In this document: one piece after another, positions 1 through 9,382 of the stretch
Numbering within the stretch: the stretch's first letter is position 1
Layout of the letters: each line of letters starts with the position of its first letter
NCBI RefSeq assembly: GCF_034669705.1
Contig: NZ_JAXMOR010000003.1
Span: forward strand, 62,001-126,000
From: Marinovum sp034669705
GTDB lineage: Bacteria; Pseudomonadota; Alphaproteobacteria; Rhodobacterales; Rhodobacteraceae
Direction of reading: 5' to 3'
DNA length: 64,000 nucleotides
Made by a program: the position numbers and the translations under genes
The notes under the pieces: generated by a model
Database searches by the model: none
Told to the model about the DNA's origin: nothing
What the model saw: only the letters and a program-made list of their open reading frames with translations

Positions 1-2
1 CG

Positions 3-53
3 GCCAACGATATTCTCAACATGGCGGTGCTGGCTGCGTGTAAGGTGGGGTGA
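3..53 (+). CDS. 3' end of an unidentified protein (partial)
   Basis: An open frame enters from the left edge and stops at TGA 51-53. Only 16 residues are visible, ending in AACKVG. No other frame stays open to a stop followed by a hairpin (66-88), so I take this as the C-terminus of an upstream gene on the same strand as the sugar kinase that follows. Too little is present to name a family. Confidence 0.4.
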   Translation, partial: ANDILNMAVLAACKVG

Positions 54-65
54 GCGGGCGCCCCG

Positions 66-88
66 GAAATCCTCCGGTGGAGGATTTC
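66..88. repeat. perfect inverted repeat, possible terminator of the upstream gene
   Basis: Arms GAAATCCTCC (66-75) and GGAGGATTTC (79-88) are exact complements around a 3-base loop. It lies 13 bases after the stop of the partial gene. There is no T-tract, so it may be an RNA-end stabiliser rather than a classical intrinsic terminator. Confidence 0.5.
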
Positions 89-217
89 GCCCGTGAATGG
101 TCGGAGCCCCGGGGTTGATTGAACGGGCGGTGCCCCGTGTGGTGACCGAACGGGAGGCTTCTCAGGCTCGCTCACCGCGACACGGCCAGCCTCGGCGGTC
201 TTGGCCGGCTGCAGGAG

Positions 218-250
218 CCTCCGGCGGGAGTTTGCCGGGCAAGATGAAGG
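218..250. repeat. dispersed intergenic repeat, copy 1
   Basis: Member of a family also seen at 19134, 25082, 27816 and 47575. This copy reads CCTCCGGCGGGAGTTTGCC followed by GGGCAAGATGAAGG. It ends inside the translation-initiation region of the sugar kinase and supplies the AAGGGGAG ribosome-binding sequence just before the GTG at 259. Confidence 0.55.
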
Positions 251-258
251 GGAGCGGC

Positions 259-1131
259 GTGACCATTTTCAATCTCGGCTCGATCAATGCCGACCTGTTC
301 TATCAGCTGCCACATCTGCCGGCACCGGGTGAGACGCTGGCCTCGACCGGCTTTCACCGCGGCTTGGGCGGCAAGGGCGCCAACATGTCGGTGGCGGCGG
401 CGCGGGCGGCGGCGCATGTGATGCATATCGGCGCGGTCGGGGCCGACGGGCGCTGGGCCGTCGAGCGGCTGCTGGAATACGGGGTCGATACCCGCAATAT
501 TTCCGAGCTCGGGGCCACCACCGGCCATGCGATCATCCTGATCGATGCGGCCGGCGAGAACCAGATCGTGCTCTATCCCGGGGCCAACGTGGCGCTGGGG
601 CAGGGACAGGTGACGGCGGCGCTGGGCGCGGCCACGCCCTCTGACAGCCTGATGATGCAGAACGAGACCAACCTTCAGAGTTTTGCCGCCGGGCTTGGCC
701 GGCAGAAGGGGATGCGGGTGGTCTATGCCGCCGCGCCATTCGATGCCGATGCGGTGGGGGCGGTGATCGACCGGATCGACCTTCTGGTGCTCAATAAGGT
801 CGAGGCGGCGCAGCTGACCGCGGCGCTGGGGCAGCCGCTGGACGGGCTGGGGGTGGCCGATATCGTGGTGACGCTGGGGGCCGAGGGCTGCCGGCATCTC
901 GATGCGCGGGCTGGTTTGGACCGGCACTATCCCGGCGTCGAGGTCGAAGCGGTGGACACCACCGGCGCGGGCGACACCTTTACCGGCTATCTGGTGGCCG
1001 GGCTCGACCGCGGCATGCCGATGGAGCAGGCGATCGCCCGGGCCCAGCGGGCCGCGGCGCTGATGGTGACGCGGCAAGGCACTGCCGACGTGATCCCCGA
1101 TCTCAAGGATCTCGAGGCGTTTCGCGCCTGA
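259..1131 (+). CDS. PfkB/ribokinase-family carbohydrate kinase
   Basis: ATP-dependent cytoplasmic sugar or nucleoside kinase of the ribokinase fold, about 290 residues. The substrate-side motif GGKGAN lies near residue 38, and the C-terminal signature DTTGAGDTF starts at residue 233, with Asp239 the expected catalytic base. The frame is open upstream to 97, but that part is repeat sequence without a ribosome-binding site. I choose GTG 259 because AAGGGGAG sits six bases before it; an in-frame ATG at 244 belongs to the repeat. The true substrate (ribose, pseudouridine or another sugar) cannot be read from sequence. The gene ends one base before the convergent msrA stop. Confidence 0.85.
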   Translation: MTIFNLGSINADLFYQLPHLPAPGETLASTGFHRGLGGKGANMSVAAARAAAHVMHIGAVGADGRWAVERLLEYGVDTRNISELGATTGHAIILIDAAGENQIVLYPGANVALGQGQVTAALGAATPSDSLMMQNETNLQSFAAGLGRQKGMRVVYAAAPFDADAVGAVIDRIDLLVLNKVEAAQLTAALGQPLDGLGVADIVVTLGAEGCRHLDARAGLDRHYPGVEVEAVDTTGAGDTFTGYLVAGLDRGMPMEQAIARAQRAAALMVTRQGTADVIPDLKDLEAFRA

Positions 1132-1794
1132 TCAGCCGCCGACAAAGGGCGCATCGGCCCCCCAGAGCGCGCGCACCCGGTCATCGCGGCCACAGGCCTG
1201 GCGATAGCGCTTGTAGGCATCGGCGCGCGAGATATAGCCGAAGCGGGTGAGCGTCGAGGCTTGCGACTTGTAGTAATCCTGGTGAAACTCTTCGGCCTCG
1301 TAGAACGGCGCCGCGTCGAGCACCGGGGTGACGACGTCGCGGCCAAGCTGCGCCTCTGCCGCGGCCTTTGCAGCCTCGGCCTCGGCGCGGGCCTTGGCGT
1401 CGCCGGCGAAGATCGCGGTGCGGTAGCTCTCGCCACGGTCGCAGAACTGGCCTCCGGCGTCGGTGGGATCGACTGAGCGAAAGAACAGGTCGAGCAGCTG
1501 CGCCCGGCTGACCTGCGCCGGATCATAGCGGATCTGCACCGCCTCGTAATGGCCGGTGCCGCCACCGGTGACCTGCTTGTAGGTCGGGTTGGCCCGGGTG
1601 CCGCCGGTATAGCCGCTGATCACCTCGTCGACGCCTTTGACCTTTTCGAAATCGGCCTCGACGCACCAGAAACAGCCGCCGGCGACGGTCAGCACCTCAA
1701 GCGGCGCGGCGCGCGTCTGGCCCGACTGGGCAATCAGGCCGAGGGTGATCAGAACCGCCATCAGCGTGGGTTTCAGGGATGGGACAGGGAACAT
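1132..1794 (-). CDS. msrA: peptide-methionine (S)-S-oxide reductase, exported
   Basis: Reduces methionine-S-sulfoxide in proteins. The family motif GCFWC is present with catalytic Cys41 and Cys44. Residues 1-29 form a signal peptide (hydrophobic core LMAVLITLGLIA, cleavage near TRA-AP), so this MsrA probably works in the periplasm. Start at ATG 1794 is set by AGGAGGT five to six bases upstream; a longer frame to 1833 lacks such a site. At 220 residues it has the family length plus leader. It is followed directly by the convergent kinase gene, with no room for separate terminators. Confidence 0.92.
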   Translation of the reverse strand: MFPVPSLKPTLMAVLITLGLIAQSGQTRAAPLEVLTVAGGCFWCVEADFEKVKGVDEVISGYTGGTRANPTYKQVTGGGTGHYEAVQIRYDPAQVSRAQLLDLFFRSVDPTDAGGQFCDRGESYRTAIFAGDAKARAEAEAAKAAAEAQLGRDVVTPVLDAAPFYEAEEFHQDYYKSQASTLTRFGYISRADAYKRYRQACGRDDRVRALWGADAPFVGG

Positions 1795-1995
1795 GGGCAA
1801 TACCTCCTGTCCCGAGCCTCCTGCAAAAGCCACGTCGGTCGCAAGCGCCGCCGCCCGCTGTCACGCAGAGGTGAGCCGGCGTGACCCCGGAGGGCAGAAG
1901 AAACTTGCCGCCCGGTGAAACTCTCGCGACGCGGGCCACGTAGCTTCTCTCGCCGGACATGATCCGGACGTGATAATCTACAGGGAGGTCTCTTG

Positions 1996-2412
1996 ATGAC
2001 CCGTTTTGCACTGACACTCGCCGCCGCCACGCTTTCCGCCACTGCTGCCCTTGCCGGCGGCCATGGCATGACCCCCGCCGTCGAGGCGATGGATCAGGAC
2101 GTCTCGAACGGCGTCGTCTCTGCGTCCAAGGTCACTGCCGCCGAGAATGGCTGGCTGGTGGTGCACCGCACCGACGCCGAGATGAAGCCCGGCCCGGTGG
2201 TGGGCTACGCCCCGATCCGGATGGGCGAGACGATGGATGTGGCCGCCATCCTGCAGGAAGATGTGGCCAGTGGCGACATGCTGATGCTGATGGTGCATGG
2301 CGAGACCGGCGGCATGAAGGCCGGCGTCTTCGAGTACACCCTCGGCGCCAAGGAAGACGGCCCCGTTCGGGTGGATGAGAAGCTGGTGATGTCCACGATC
2401 ACCGCGCAATAA
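1996..2412 (+). CDS. secreted DUF7282-type protein
   Basis: A 138-residue protein with a clear signal peptide (MTRFALTLAAATLSATAALA, then GGH). The mature part resembles the DUF7282 family of secreted beta-sandwich proteins of unknown function. It has repeated charged and Met-containing stretches (MLMLMVHGE) but no Cys or enzyme motif. ATG 1996 has GGGAGGT (1983-1989) at ideal spacing; TTG 1993 is also in frame but too close. Divergent from msrA, with 201 bases between starts, and followed by a strong hairpin terminator. Family assignment is from memory of the fold's sequence pattern. Confidence 0.7.
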   Translation: MTRFALTLAAATLSATAALAGGHGMTPAVEAMDQDVSNGVVSASKVTAAENGWLVVHRTDAEMKPGPVVGYAPIRMGETMDVAAILQEDVASGDMLMLMVHGETGGMKAGVFEYTLGAKEDGPVRVDEKLVMSTITAQ

Positions 2413-2424
2413 CGTTGGCCTGAG

Positions 2425-2464
2425 ACGCGCCGGCAGGGCCCGAGGGTTCTGCCGGCGCGTGTGT
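2425..2464 (+). terminator. intrinsic terminator after the DUF7282 gene
   Basis: ACGCGCCGGCAG (2425-2436) pairs exactly with CTGCCGGCGCGT (2449-2460) around a 12-base loop, followed by GTGTTT. It lies 12 bases after the stop codon and also separates the convergent argG gene. Confidence 0.7.
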
Positions 2465-2486
2465 TTGCGACGATACTGCGGGGCGG

Positions 2487-3707
<1,221 letters not shown>

Positions 3708-3836
3708 GGGGTGTTTTCCTTCTTGAAAGACGCAAGCGCGATACCGGGTTTTGCGGCGCGGGGCAAGGTGGCGGCGTTGACCTTGCCGGGCCTTGCGCCC
3801 AATGTGCGCGCAAAACCGGTGTCCGAGGAGTGCCCG

Positions 3837-4580
3837 ATGAAAGCCTGGTCGATGTTCGTCCATTCCCTGCGGCTTGTGATCAACAATATCGACGTGGCGC
3901 TCAGGGTCTCGCTGGTGCTCTACTCGGTGCAGGTCGCCTCGCAGGTCTTTGCCTATGCGGTCGATGACGGCAGCGTGGTCGACGGCCCCACGGGGCTGCC
4001 CGGCGCCGACATCTCTGCCGGCGAGGGCTTCGTGATGTTCCTTCTGGGGCTGGCGGCGCTTCTGGCCTCGCTCTGGATCGCGGTGGCTTGGCACCGCTAC
4101 GTTCTCTTGGGCGAGGTGCCCGCAGGCTGGCTGCCAAAATGGCCCGGCGCGGCGATTCCGGGCTATCTCTGGCGTTCGGTGCTGCTTGGCCTGTCGGTGG
4201 CGCTGGTGGCGGTTCCGGTGGGGGCGGTGGGCGCGCTGATCCTGCCGCCGGTGCTGATGCTGGCGCTGACCGTGGGTGTGGCCTCCTTCGTCTTCTTCCG
4301 TCTTTCGCCGATCCTGCCGGCGATCGCGCTCGGCACCAGCCTGAGCTTTGGCGAGGCCTGGCAGGCGACCCGTGGCGAGGCCGGCACCATCGCCGGGCTG
4401 GCCGGTCTGATGATCCTCGGCTCGCTGGCGCTGCAGGTGCCGACAATGCTGTCGGGTGACCCGAATTCCCTGCTCAGCCTGGTCTATTCAGTGGTGGTTG
4501 GCTGGTTTGCCACGATGATCGGGATCTCGCTGCTGACCACGGTCTATGGCACCTGCGTCGAGGGGCGCGGCATCGATTAG
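3837..4580 (+). CDS. membrane protein of unknown function
   Basis: 247 residues with about five to six hydrophobic segments (around residues 20-40, 65-85, 115-140, 145-165, 190-210 and 220-240). There is no enzyme motif. Segments rich in Val/Leu/Ala alternate with short loops such as WHRYVLLGEVPAGWLP, a pattern common in uncharacterised alphaproteobacterial inner-membrane proteins. ATG 3837 has GAGGAG (3825-3830) six bases before it. It shares the 129-base upstream region with argG on the other strand. Confidence 0.75.
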   Translation: MKAWSMFVHSLRLVINNIDVALRVSLVLYSVQVASQVFAYAVDDGSVVDGPTGLPGADISAGEGFVMFLLGLAALLASLWIAVAWHRYVLLGEVPAGWLPKWPGAAIPGYLWRSVLLGLSVALVAVPVGAVGALILPPVLMLALTVGVASFVFFRLSPILPAIALGTSLSFGEAWQATRGEAGTIAGLAGLMILGSLALQVPTMLSGDPNSLLSLVYSVVVGWFATMIGISLLTTVYGTCVEGRGID

Positions 4581-4676
4581 GCTTGCCACGCGGGGATTTC
4601 GCCCCATTTTCGCCCGGGTATCGCGGTATATGGCGGGGCAGAGCTTTACCCCGGAGGCCGTGAATGCGATGTGCCT

Positions 4677-5201
4677 ATGAATAGACCTGTCTGGACCCTG
4701 CCCATGATCACACCCATCCCGTTCCGGCCCGACGCGGCGCACCGGCGGCACTACCGCAGCGCGCTCGGCCAGTTCGCGACAGGTGTCACCGTGATCACCA
4801 CCACGACCGATGACGGCCCCACCGGCATGACGGTGAATTCCTTCACCTCGGTCTCGCTCGACCCGCCGCTGGTGCTCTGGTGCCTGGCCGACAATTCCCT
4901 GCGCTACGACGTCTTCAGCAAGGCGCAGAGCTATGCCATCAACGTGCTGCACTCCGGGCAATACGAACTGGCGATGCTGTTTGCCAAGGATGGCGGGCAT
5001 TTCACCGAGGCGAATTCCTCTGAGGGCGCGCTGGGTGTGCCGGTGCTGCGCGATGCGCTGGCGGTGTTCGAATGCCGGCTGGAACAGAGTGTGGCGGTGG
5101 GCGATCACTCGGTGATCGTCGGCCGGGTCGAACAGCTGAGCTATCGCGAGGGCGATCCGCTGATCTTTCATGGCGGCCATTTTGGCACCTTCGCCGGATA
5201 A
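4677..5201 (+). CDS. flavin reductase family protein
   Basis: FMN-binding split-barrel protein with the typical N-terminal block HYRSALGQFATGVTVITT followed by GMTVNSFTSVSLDPPLVL, as in NAD(P)H:FMN oxidoreductase components of two-component monooxygenases. About 174 residues from ATG 4677. The start is uncertain: GGAGG is at 4653-4657, the nearby ATGs at 4664 and 4669 run into stops, and GTG 4671 or ATG 4704 are alternatives. It overlaps the next gene by 32 bases. No partner oxygenase is nearby, so its physiological acceptor is unknown. Confidence 0.85.
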   Translation: MNRPVWTLPMITPIPFRPDAAHRRHYRSALGQFATGVTVITTTTDDGPTGMTVNSFTSVSLDPPLVLWCLADNSLRYDVFSKAQSYAINVLHSGQYELAMLFAKDGGHFTEANSSEGALGVPVLRDALAVFECRLEQSVAVGDHSVIVGRVEQLSYREGDPLIFHGGHFGTFAG

Positions 5202-5874
5202 TCTGCCGGCTTTCGTGACCGCGCCCGAGGTGACGCAGCGCGCCGGGCGCTGCCTGATCCTGGCACGCTATGACCTCTCTCTTTACCGTGACGGCGATTT
5301 TGCCGCCTGCGGGCTGGCGCTGCCCGATTTCCTGTCGCGCGCGGTGCCGAAACGGCGGGCCGAGTTCCTGGCCGGTCGGCTATTGGCGCGCGAAGCCCTG
5401 GCGCGCTTTGGTCGGGCTGGTGCGATCGGCCGCGACGCCCATGGCGCGCCGGTCTGGCCTGAGGGCGTGCAGGGCTCGATCTCGCACAGCCACGGCACGG
5501 TCGGCGTCTGGCTGGGGCAGGGGGCGGCGACTCTGGGCCTCGATCTCGAGGCGCTGGCCGATCCCCGTGCCACCCGCGCGATCTGCCACACGGTGCTGAC
5601 CGGGGGCGACCGCGCGCTGATCGGTGACAGCCCCGATGCGGCCCTGGCCACCGCGGTATTTTCCGCCAAGGAGGCGCTCTACAAGGCGCTGTTTCCGCGG
5701 ATCGGGCGATTTTTCGGCTTCGATCATGCGGAAATCGTTGAAATTCGGGCCGATGGGCTGGCCTTGCGGCTGGCAAAGCCCTTATCAACCGACTGGCCGG
5801 CAGGCCGCGGTTTTTCGATCGCGCAGCACTGGCGGGCCGGTACTGTCATCAGCCAATGCGAGATTGCCCCATGA
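5170..5874 (+). CDS. 4'-phosphopantetheinyl transferase, EntD-like
   Basis: Transfers phosphopantetheine from CoA to carrier proteins. Motifs in order are RRAEFLAGR, then GSISHSHG, then GLDLEAL (magnesium-binding position) and FSAKEALYKAL near residues 160-170, the usual Sfp/EntD pattern; 234 residues is the family length. It begins inside the flavin reductase gene and its stop overlaps the ATG of the glycerate kinase gene, so the three are translationally coupled. No NRPS or PKS gene lies in the window, so the target carrier protein is unknown; it may be a general or siderophore-pathway enzyme encoded elsewhere. Confidence 0.88.
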   Translation: MAAILAPSPDNLPAFVTAPEVTQRAGRCLILARYDLSLYRDGDFAACGLALPDFLSRAVPKRRAEFLAGRLLAREALARFGRAGAIGRDAHGAPVWPEGVQGSISHSHGTVGVWLGQGAATLGLDLEALADPRATRAICHTVLTGGDRALIGDSPDAALATAVFSAKEALYKALFPRIGRFFGFDHAEIVEIRADGLALRLAKPLSTDWPAGRGFSIAQHWRAGTVISQCEIAP

Positions 5875-7118
5875 CCTCCGATTTGCGCCAAAGCGCCCTG
5901 CATCTGTTCGACAAGGCGGTCGAGGCCGCCGATCCGGCGCTGGCTCTGCGCCGCGCCCTGGCCGATCACCCGCTGCCCAGGCCCGCCGGCCGGCTGCATC
6001 TGATCGCCATCGGCAAGGCCGCGCCGGCGATGCTGAGCGAGGCGCTGTCGCATCTCGATCACGAGGTCGCGGCGCTGGCGATCACCCATTACGAAAACGA
6101 CATGCAGGTGCCCGGCGCCGAGGTGATGCGCGCCGCCCACCCGGTGCCCGATGCTGCGGGCCTGCGCGCCGGCGAAGAGCTGATCTCGCGGCTCTCCGGC
6201 CTCGGGTCCGAGGATGCGGTGGCGGTGCTGGTCTCCGGCGGCGGCTCGGCGCTGGTCCCGGCGCCGGTCGCGGGCGTGACGCTGGAGGAAAAGGCCGAGG
6301 TCAACCGCCTGCTGCTCGGCGCCGGGCTCGATATCGTGCGGATGAACCTGGTCCGGCAGCAACTGTCGCGGCTCAAGGGCGGCGGGCTGTTACGCCATGC
6401 CGCGCCGGCGCCGGTGACCGCTTACATCCTCTCCGACGTGATCGGCGACGACCTGCGCGCCATCGCCTCCGGCCCCACCGTCGGCCCGATCGGCAGCCGC
6501 GCCGAGGCCAGATCGGTGCTCGAACAGGCTGGCGTCTGGGACGCCTGTCCAGCCTCGGTGCGCGATCACCTGTCGGCCGAGGCTCCGGTGCCGGCCACGC
6601 CCGCGGCGCACAACCACCTGATCGGGTCCAATCGCAAGAGCCTCGAGGCGATGCTGGCGGCGGCCCAGGGCTTTGAGGCCCGGATCGTCTCGGATGCGCT
6701 CGAAGGCGATGTGGATGACGCCGCGCAGGAGGTGCTGCGCGCCGCGGCGCAGGCGCCGAAAGATCGGCCGCAGGCGCTGATCTTCGGCGGCGAGACCACT
6801 GTGACCCTGCGTGGCGACGGTCGCGGCGGCCGCAACCAAGAACTGGCGCTCAGGGTGGCGCTCTCGGCGCAGAACTTCGACCTGCCGCAGCACTGGCTGT
6901 TTCTCTCCGGTGGCACCGATGGCCGCGACGGCCCGACCGAGGCGGCGGGCGGCATCGTCGGGCCCGACACGGCGGCGGCGATCGGCCCGCAGGCGCAGGC
7001 GCTTTTGGCCAACAACGACAGTTTCGCGGCGCTGGAGCGGGCCGGGGCGCTGCTGATGACCGGCGCCACCGGCACCAATGTGGCCGATGTGCAGGTGTTC
7101 CTGATCGCTCCTGCCTAA
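5871..7118 (+). CDS. glycerate 2-kinase (MOFRL family, GckA/TtuD type)
   Basis: Phosphorylates D-glycerate, probably to 2-phosphoglycerate; older annotations call this family hydroxypyruvate reductase. Motifs: IAIGKAAPAM near the N-terminus, VLVSGGGSALVPAP around residue 125, and the C-terminal MOFRL block containing GGETTV and GRGGRNQELAL, followed by GTDGRDGPTEAAGG. 415 residues is full length. Its ATG overlaps the phosphopantetheinyl transferase stop (ATGA). The role fits glycolate/glycerate metabolism, consistent with the glc genes at 22.7-26.6 kb, though they are not adjacent. It overlaps the convergent HPt gene by four bases. Confidence 0.9.
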   Translation: MTSDLRQSALHLFDKAVEAADPALALRRALADHPLPRPAGRLHLIAIGKAAPAMLSEALSHLDHEVAALAITHYENDMQVPGAEVMRAAHPVPDAAGLRAGEELISRLSGLGSEDAVAVLVSGGGSALVPAPVAGVTLEEKAEVNRLLLGAGLDIVRMNLVRQQLSRLKGGGLLRHAAPAPVTAYILSDVIGDDLRAIASGPTVGPIGSRAEARSVLEQAGVWDACPASVRDHLSAEAPVPATPAAHNHLIGSNRKSLEAMLAAAQGFEARIVSDALEGDVDDAAQEVLRAAAQAPKDRPQALIFGGETTVTLRGDGRGGRNQELALRVALSAQNFDLPQHWLFLSGGTDGRDGPTEAAGGIVGPDTAAAIGPQAQALLANNDSFAALERAGALLMTGATGTNVADVQVFLIAPA

Positions 7119-7441
7119 CCGGCACGGCGGGTCTCCAGTCCATTGGCAAACTCGGCCCGGGCGCGGGCATAGGTGTCTTGGATAAGGCTGACATCGACCT
7201 GGCTGCCACACCCGGCATTGGCCGCGGCCTCCCCGGCGTGGCACAGGTCGGCAAAGGCGTCGAACCCGAGGTTCAGCGCGCTGCCCTTGAGGAAGTGCAG
7301 CTGCGCCTCGAGGTCGACCGCCCCGGGCGTCAGCGTGCCGATGACGCCATCGACCTCGTCGAGGAACAGTTCGACCACCTCGGCAAAATCCTCGTCGCCC
7401 ACTTCCGCGCGCAGTTCCGAAACCCGGGACCAGTCAATCAT
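7115..7441 (-). CDS. HPt (histidine phosphotransfer) domain protein
   Basis: A 108-residue single-domain phosphotransfer protein. The four-helix HPt signature HFLKGSALNLGF is present, with His49 the expected phosphoacceptor. It would shuttle phosphoryl groups between a hybrid sensor kinase encoded elsewhere and a receiver. Divergent from the receiver-phosphatase gene at 7604 with a 162-base shared upstream region; the pairing suggests one phosphorelay. The 3' end overlaps the glycerate kinase gene by four bases. Confidence 0.88.
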   Translation of the reverse strand: MIDWSRVSELRAEVGDEDFAEVVELFLDEVDGVIGTLTPGAVDLEAQLHFLKGSALNLGFDAFADLCHAGEAAANAGCGSQVDVSLIQDTYARARAEFANGLETRRAG

Positions 7442-7603
7442 CGTGATGTTCTCCTCAATAGAGACCCCCGGTTTACGCCCTCACAGCTAAGATTTTCTTG
7501 CGATATTCCCGCGGATTTTCGCTAAATCCCGACCTTCATTCCGGGTTAAGACCGCGCGCGTCATATCGGATGTGCGAGATCAAGCAGGACGAATCGGCAG
7601 ACG

Positions 7604-8857
7604 ATGGATTTGGCAGCCAGACATACAGTGACAGCCGCGCCGGGGCCCCGGCCTTTGCGGGTGCTGGTGGTCGACGACAGCCCGTTGCAACGCAAGATCC
7701 TCTCCTCGTCGCTGCTGCGGCAGGGCTATGTCGTCGATGTCGCCGCCTGCGGGCAGGAGGCGCTGGCGATGTGCGAGGCGCATGCCCCCGATCTGGTGCT
7801 CAGCGACTGGATGATGCCGGGCATGGACGGTCTGGAATTCTGCAAGAAATTCCGGGCGATGCAGCGCGAGAGTTATGGTTACTTCATTCTGCTCACCTCC
7901 AAGAGCGACAAGGACGCGGTGGCCCGCGGCCTTGATACCGGGGCGGATGATTTCCTGACCAAGCCGGTCAATGCCGACGAACTGCGCGCCAGGATCACCG
8001 CCGGCGAGCGGATCCTCGCGATGCAGCGCCAGCTCAGCGATCAGAACCGGGTGATCAGCCGCACGCTGGCCGAGCTGCAGGGGCTCTACGACGCGCTCGA
8101 CAACGATCTGATCGAGGCCCGGAAACTGCAGCAATCGCTGGTTCGCGAGCGGTTTCGCCGCTTCGGCGCTGCCGATCTGTCGCTGCTGCTGCGGCCCTCG
8201 GGCCATGTCGGCGGTGATCTGGTGGGGTTTTTCCCGGTCGGCAAGACGCGACTCGGCATCTTTGCCATCGACGTCTCTGGCCACGGCATTTCCTCGGCGC
8301 TGATGACCGCGCGGCTGGCCGGCTATCTCTCGGCAACCACGCCCGATCAGAACGTCGCCCTGCGCGAGACCGCCGATGGCAGCCACGAGATGCTGCCGCC
8401 CGATGCGGTGATCGCACGTCTCAACCGGCTGGTGCTCGAGGAGATGGAGACCGAACACTACTTCACCATGCTGCTGGCCGAGGTCGATCTCGTCTCTGGC
8501 CGGGTGTCGCTGGCGCAGGCCGGCCATCCTCATCCGCTGGTGCAGCGCGCCGACGGCCGGGTCGAACTGGTGGGTCAGGGCGGGCTGCCGGTCGGGCTGA
8601 TCGAGGATGCGGCTTTCGAGCGTTTCGAGATCGTGCTGAACAAAGGCGACCGACTGCTGCTTTATTCAGACGGCATCACTGAATGCCCGGACGCCGGCGG
8701 CGGCTTCTTCGAGGAGGAGGGTCTGATCGCCCTGGCGGGCAAACTGCACCACCTGGCGGGGCGGGAGTTTCTCGAAGCGATGGTCTGGCACCTGGCTGAG
8801 AACACCGGCACCGAGGAGTTTCCCGATGACATCTCTGCCGCGCTGCTGGAGTTCTAG
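7604..8857 (+). CDS. response regulator fused to PP2C/SpoIIE-type phosphatase
   Basis: 417 residues. An N-terminal receiver (about 18-135) has the acidic pair VVDDS, phosphoacceptor Asp in LSDWMMPGMDG near residue 68 and Lys in LTKP near 120. A short coiled segment follows (about 138-185), then a PPM/SpoIIE phosphatase domain with metal-binding GGDLVGF, AIDVSGHG and LLYSDGITE and the closing DDISAALLE. Such RsbU-like proteins dephosphorylate anti-sigma-factor antagonists in partner switching. Here the input is probably the divergent HPt protein. No STAS or anti-sigma gene is adjacent, so the target is unknown. The start is chosen at the ATG giving a complete receiver; the ribosome-binding site is weak. 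Confidence 0.9.
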   Translation: MDLAARHTVTAAPGPRPLRVLVVDDSPLQRKILSSSLLRQGYVVDVAACGQEALAMCEAHAPDLVLSDWMMPGMDGLEFCKKFRAMQRESYGYFILLTSKSDKDAVARGLDTGADDFLTKPVNADELRARITAGERILAMQRQLSDQNRVISRTLAELQGLYDALDNDLIEARKLQQSLVRERFRRFGAADLSLLLRPSGHVGGDLVGFFPVGKTRLGIFAIDVSGHGISSALMTARLAGYLSATTPDQNVALRETADGSHEMLPPDAVIARLNRLVLEEMETEHYFTMLLAEVDLVSGRVSLAQAGHPHPLVQRADGRVELVGQGGLPVGLIEDAAFERFEIVLNKGDRLLLYSDGITECPDAGGGFFEEEGLIALAGKLHHLAGREFLEAMVWHLAENTGTEEFPDDISAALLEF

Positions 8858-9306
8858 CCGAGCAGGCCGGCCGCGTGCGCAAAGCCAAGCGCCGCGCGGT
8901 CCACGGGGTTCGACAGGCGCGCTGCGGCCTTGGCCAGCTGCAGGTGGCGGACCGCATGGCCGGGCTCGTCCGGTGGGCCGAGACGCCGCACCGGCCGGGC
9001 CACGTAGAACGTGCAGAGCTTTTCCGCCCAGAGGTCATACTCCGGCATGAAGACAAAGCGCCGCCAGGCCCCGAAGCGGCGCGGCGCGGCAATCGTCCAG
9101 CCGGTCTCTTCGCGGACCTCGCGGTGCAGTGCCGCCACCGGCGCCTCGCCGGAATCGATGCCGCCGCCGGGCAGTTGCAGCGGCTCGTCCGAGCCGCTCT
9201 GCCAGGTCAGCAGCAGCGCATCGTCCAGCGGCAACAGCGCATAGACCCCGGGGCGCAGCCGGTGGCGTTTGTTCCGGACCGGTGCGGCGCCGACGCGGCG
9301 GATCAT
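8854..9306 (-). CDS. Nudix hydrolase
   Basis: 150 residues with a complete Nudix box: GGIDSGEAPVAALHREV followed by REETGW, near residues 57-80. Hydrolyses a nucleoside-diphosphate-linked substrate; which one cannot be told. Start at 9306 gives MIRRVGAAPV and follows AAGGGG; upstream in-frame Met codons lack a site. It is divergent from hslO with 76 bases between starts and overlaps the convergent phosphatase gene by four bases. This is one of two Nudix genes flanking hslO. Confidence 0.88.
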   Translation of the reverse strand: MIRRVGAAPVRNKRHRLRPGVYALLPLDDALLLTWQSGSDEPLQLPGGGIDSGEAPVAALHREVREETGWTIAAPRRFGAWRRFVFMPEYDLWAEKLCTFYVARPVRRLGPPDEPGHAVRHLQLAKAAARLSNPVDRAALGFAHAAGLLG

Positions 9307-9315
9307 GGCATACCC

Positions 9316-9343
9316 CTTTAATGCTGTGGTTTCGCGGCTATAT
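9316..9343 (+). promoter_or_regulatory. candidate RpoH-like promoter of hslO
   Basis: CTTTAA (9316-9321) and GCTATAT (9337-9343) are separated by 15 bases, near the alphaproteobacterial heat-shock pattern CTTGAA-N16/17-CYTATNT with one mismatch in each box and a short spacer. It would give a leader of roughly 30-35 bases before ATG 9383. This is only suggestive: the AT-rich box could equally be a housekeeping -10. Confidence 0.35.
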
Positions 9344-9382
9344 AGAGGGCGATATGCCAAATCCGGGCAACAAGGAACTCCC

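Noticed and set aside
172..1077. Long open frames antisense to nearly every gene (for example 172-1077, 22722-26114, 29918-32695 on the strand opposite the genes)
   Set aside because: They are rich in Arg, His, Pro and Gly, show no family motifs, lie opposite genes with clear domains, and are the expected by-product of high third-position GC.
1900..1990. TGATCC near 1958 as an ECF sigma (RpoE-type) promoter for the DUF7282 gene
   Set aside because: No matching -10 element lies at the required spacing downstream; the following TGATAATCT is too close.
7442..7603. CtrA boxes in the HPt/receiver divergent region
   Set aside because: TTAA-like pieces occur but not with the TTAA-N7-TTAA spacing.
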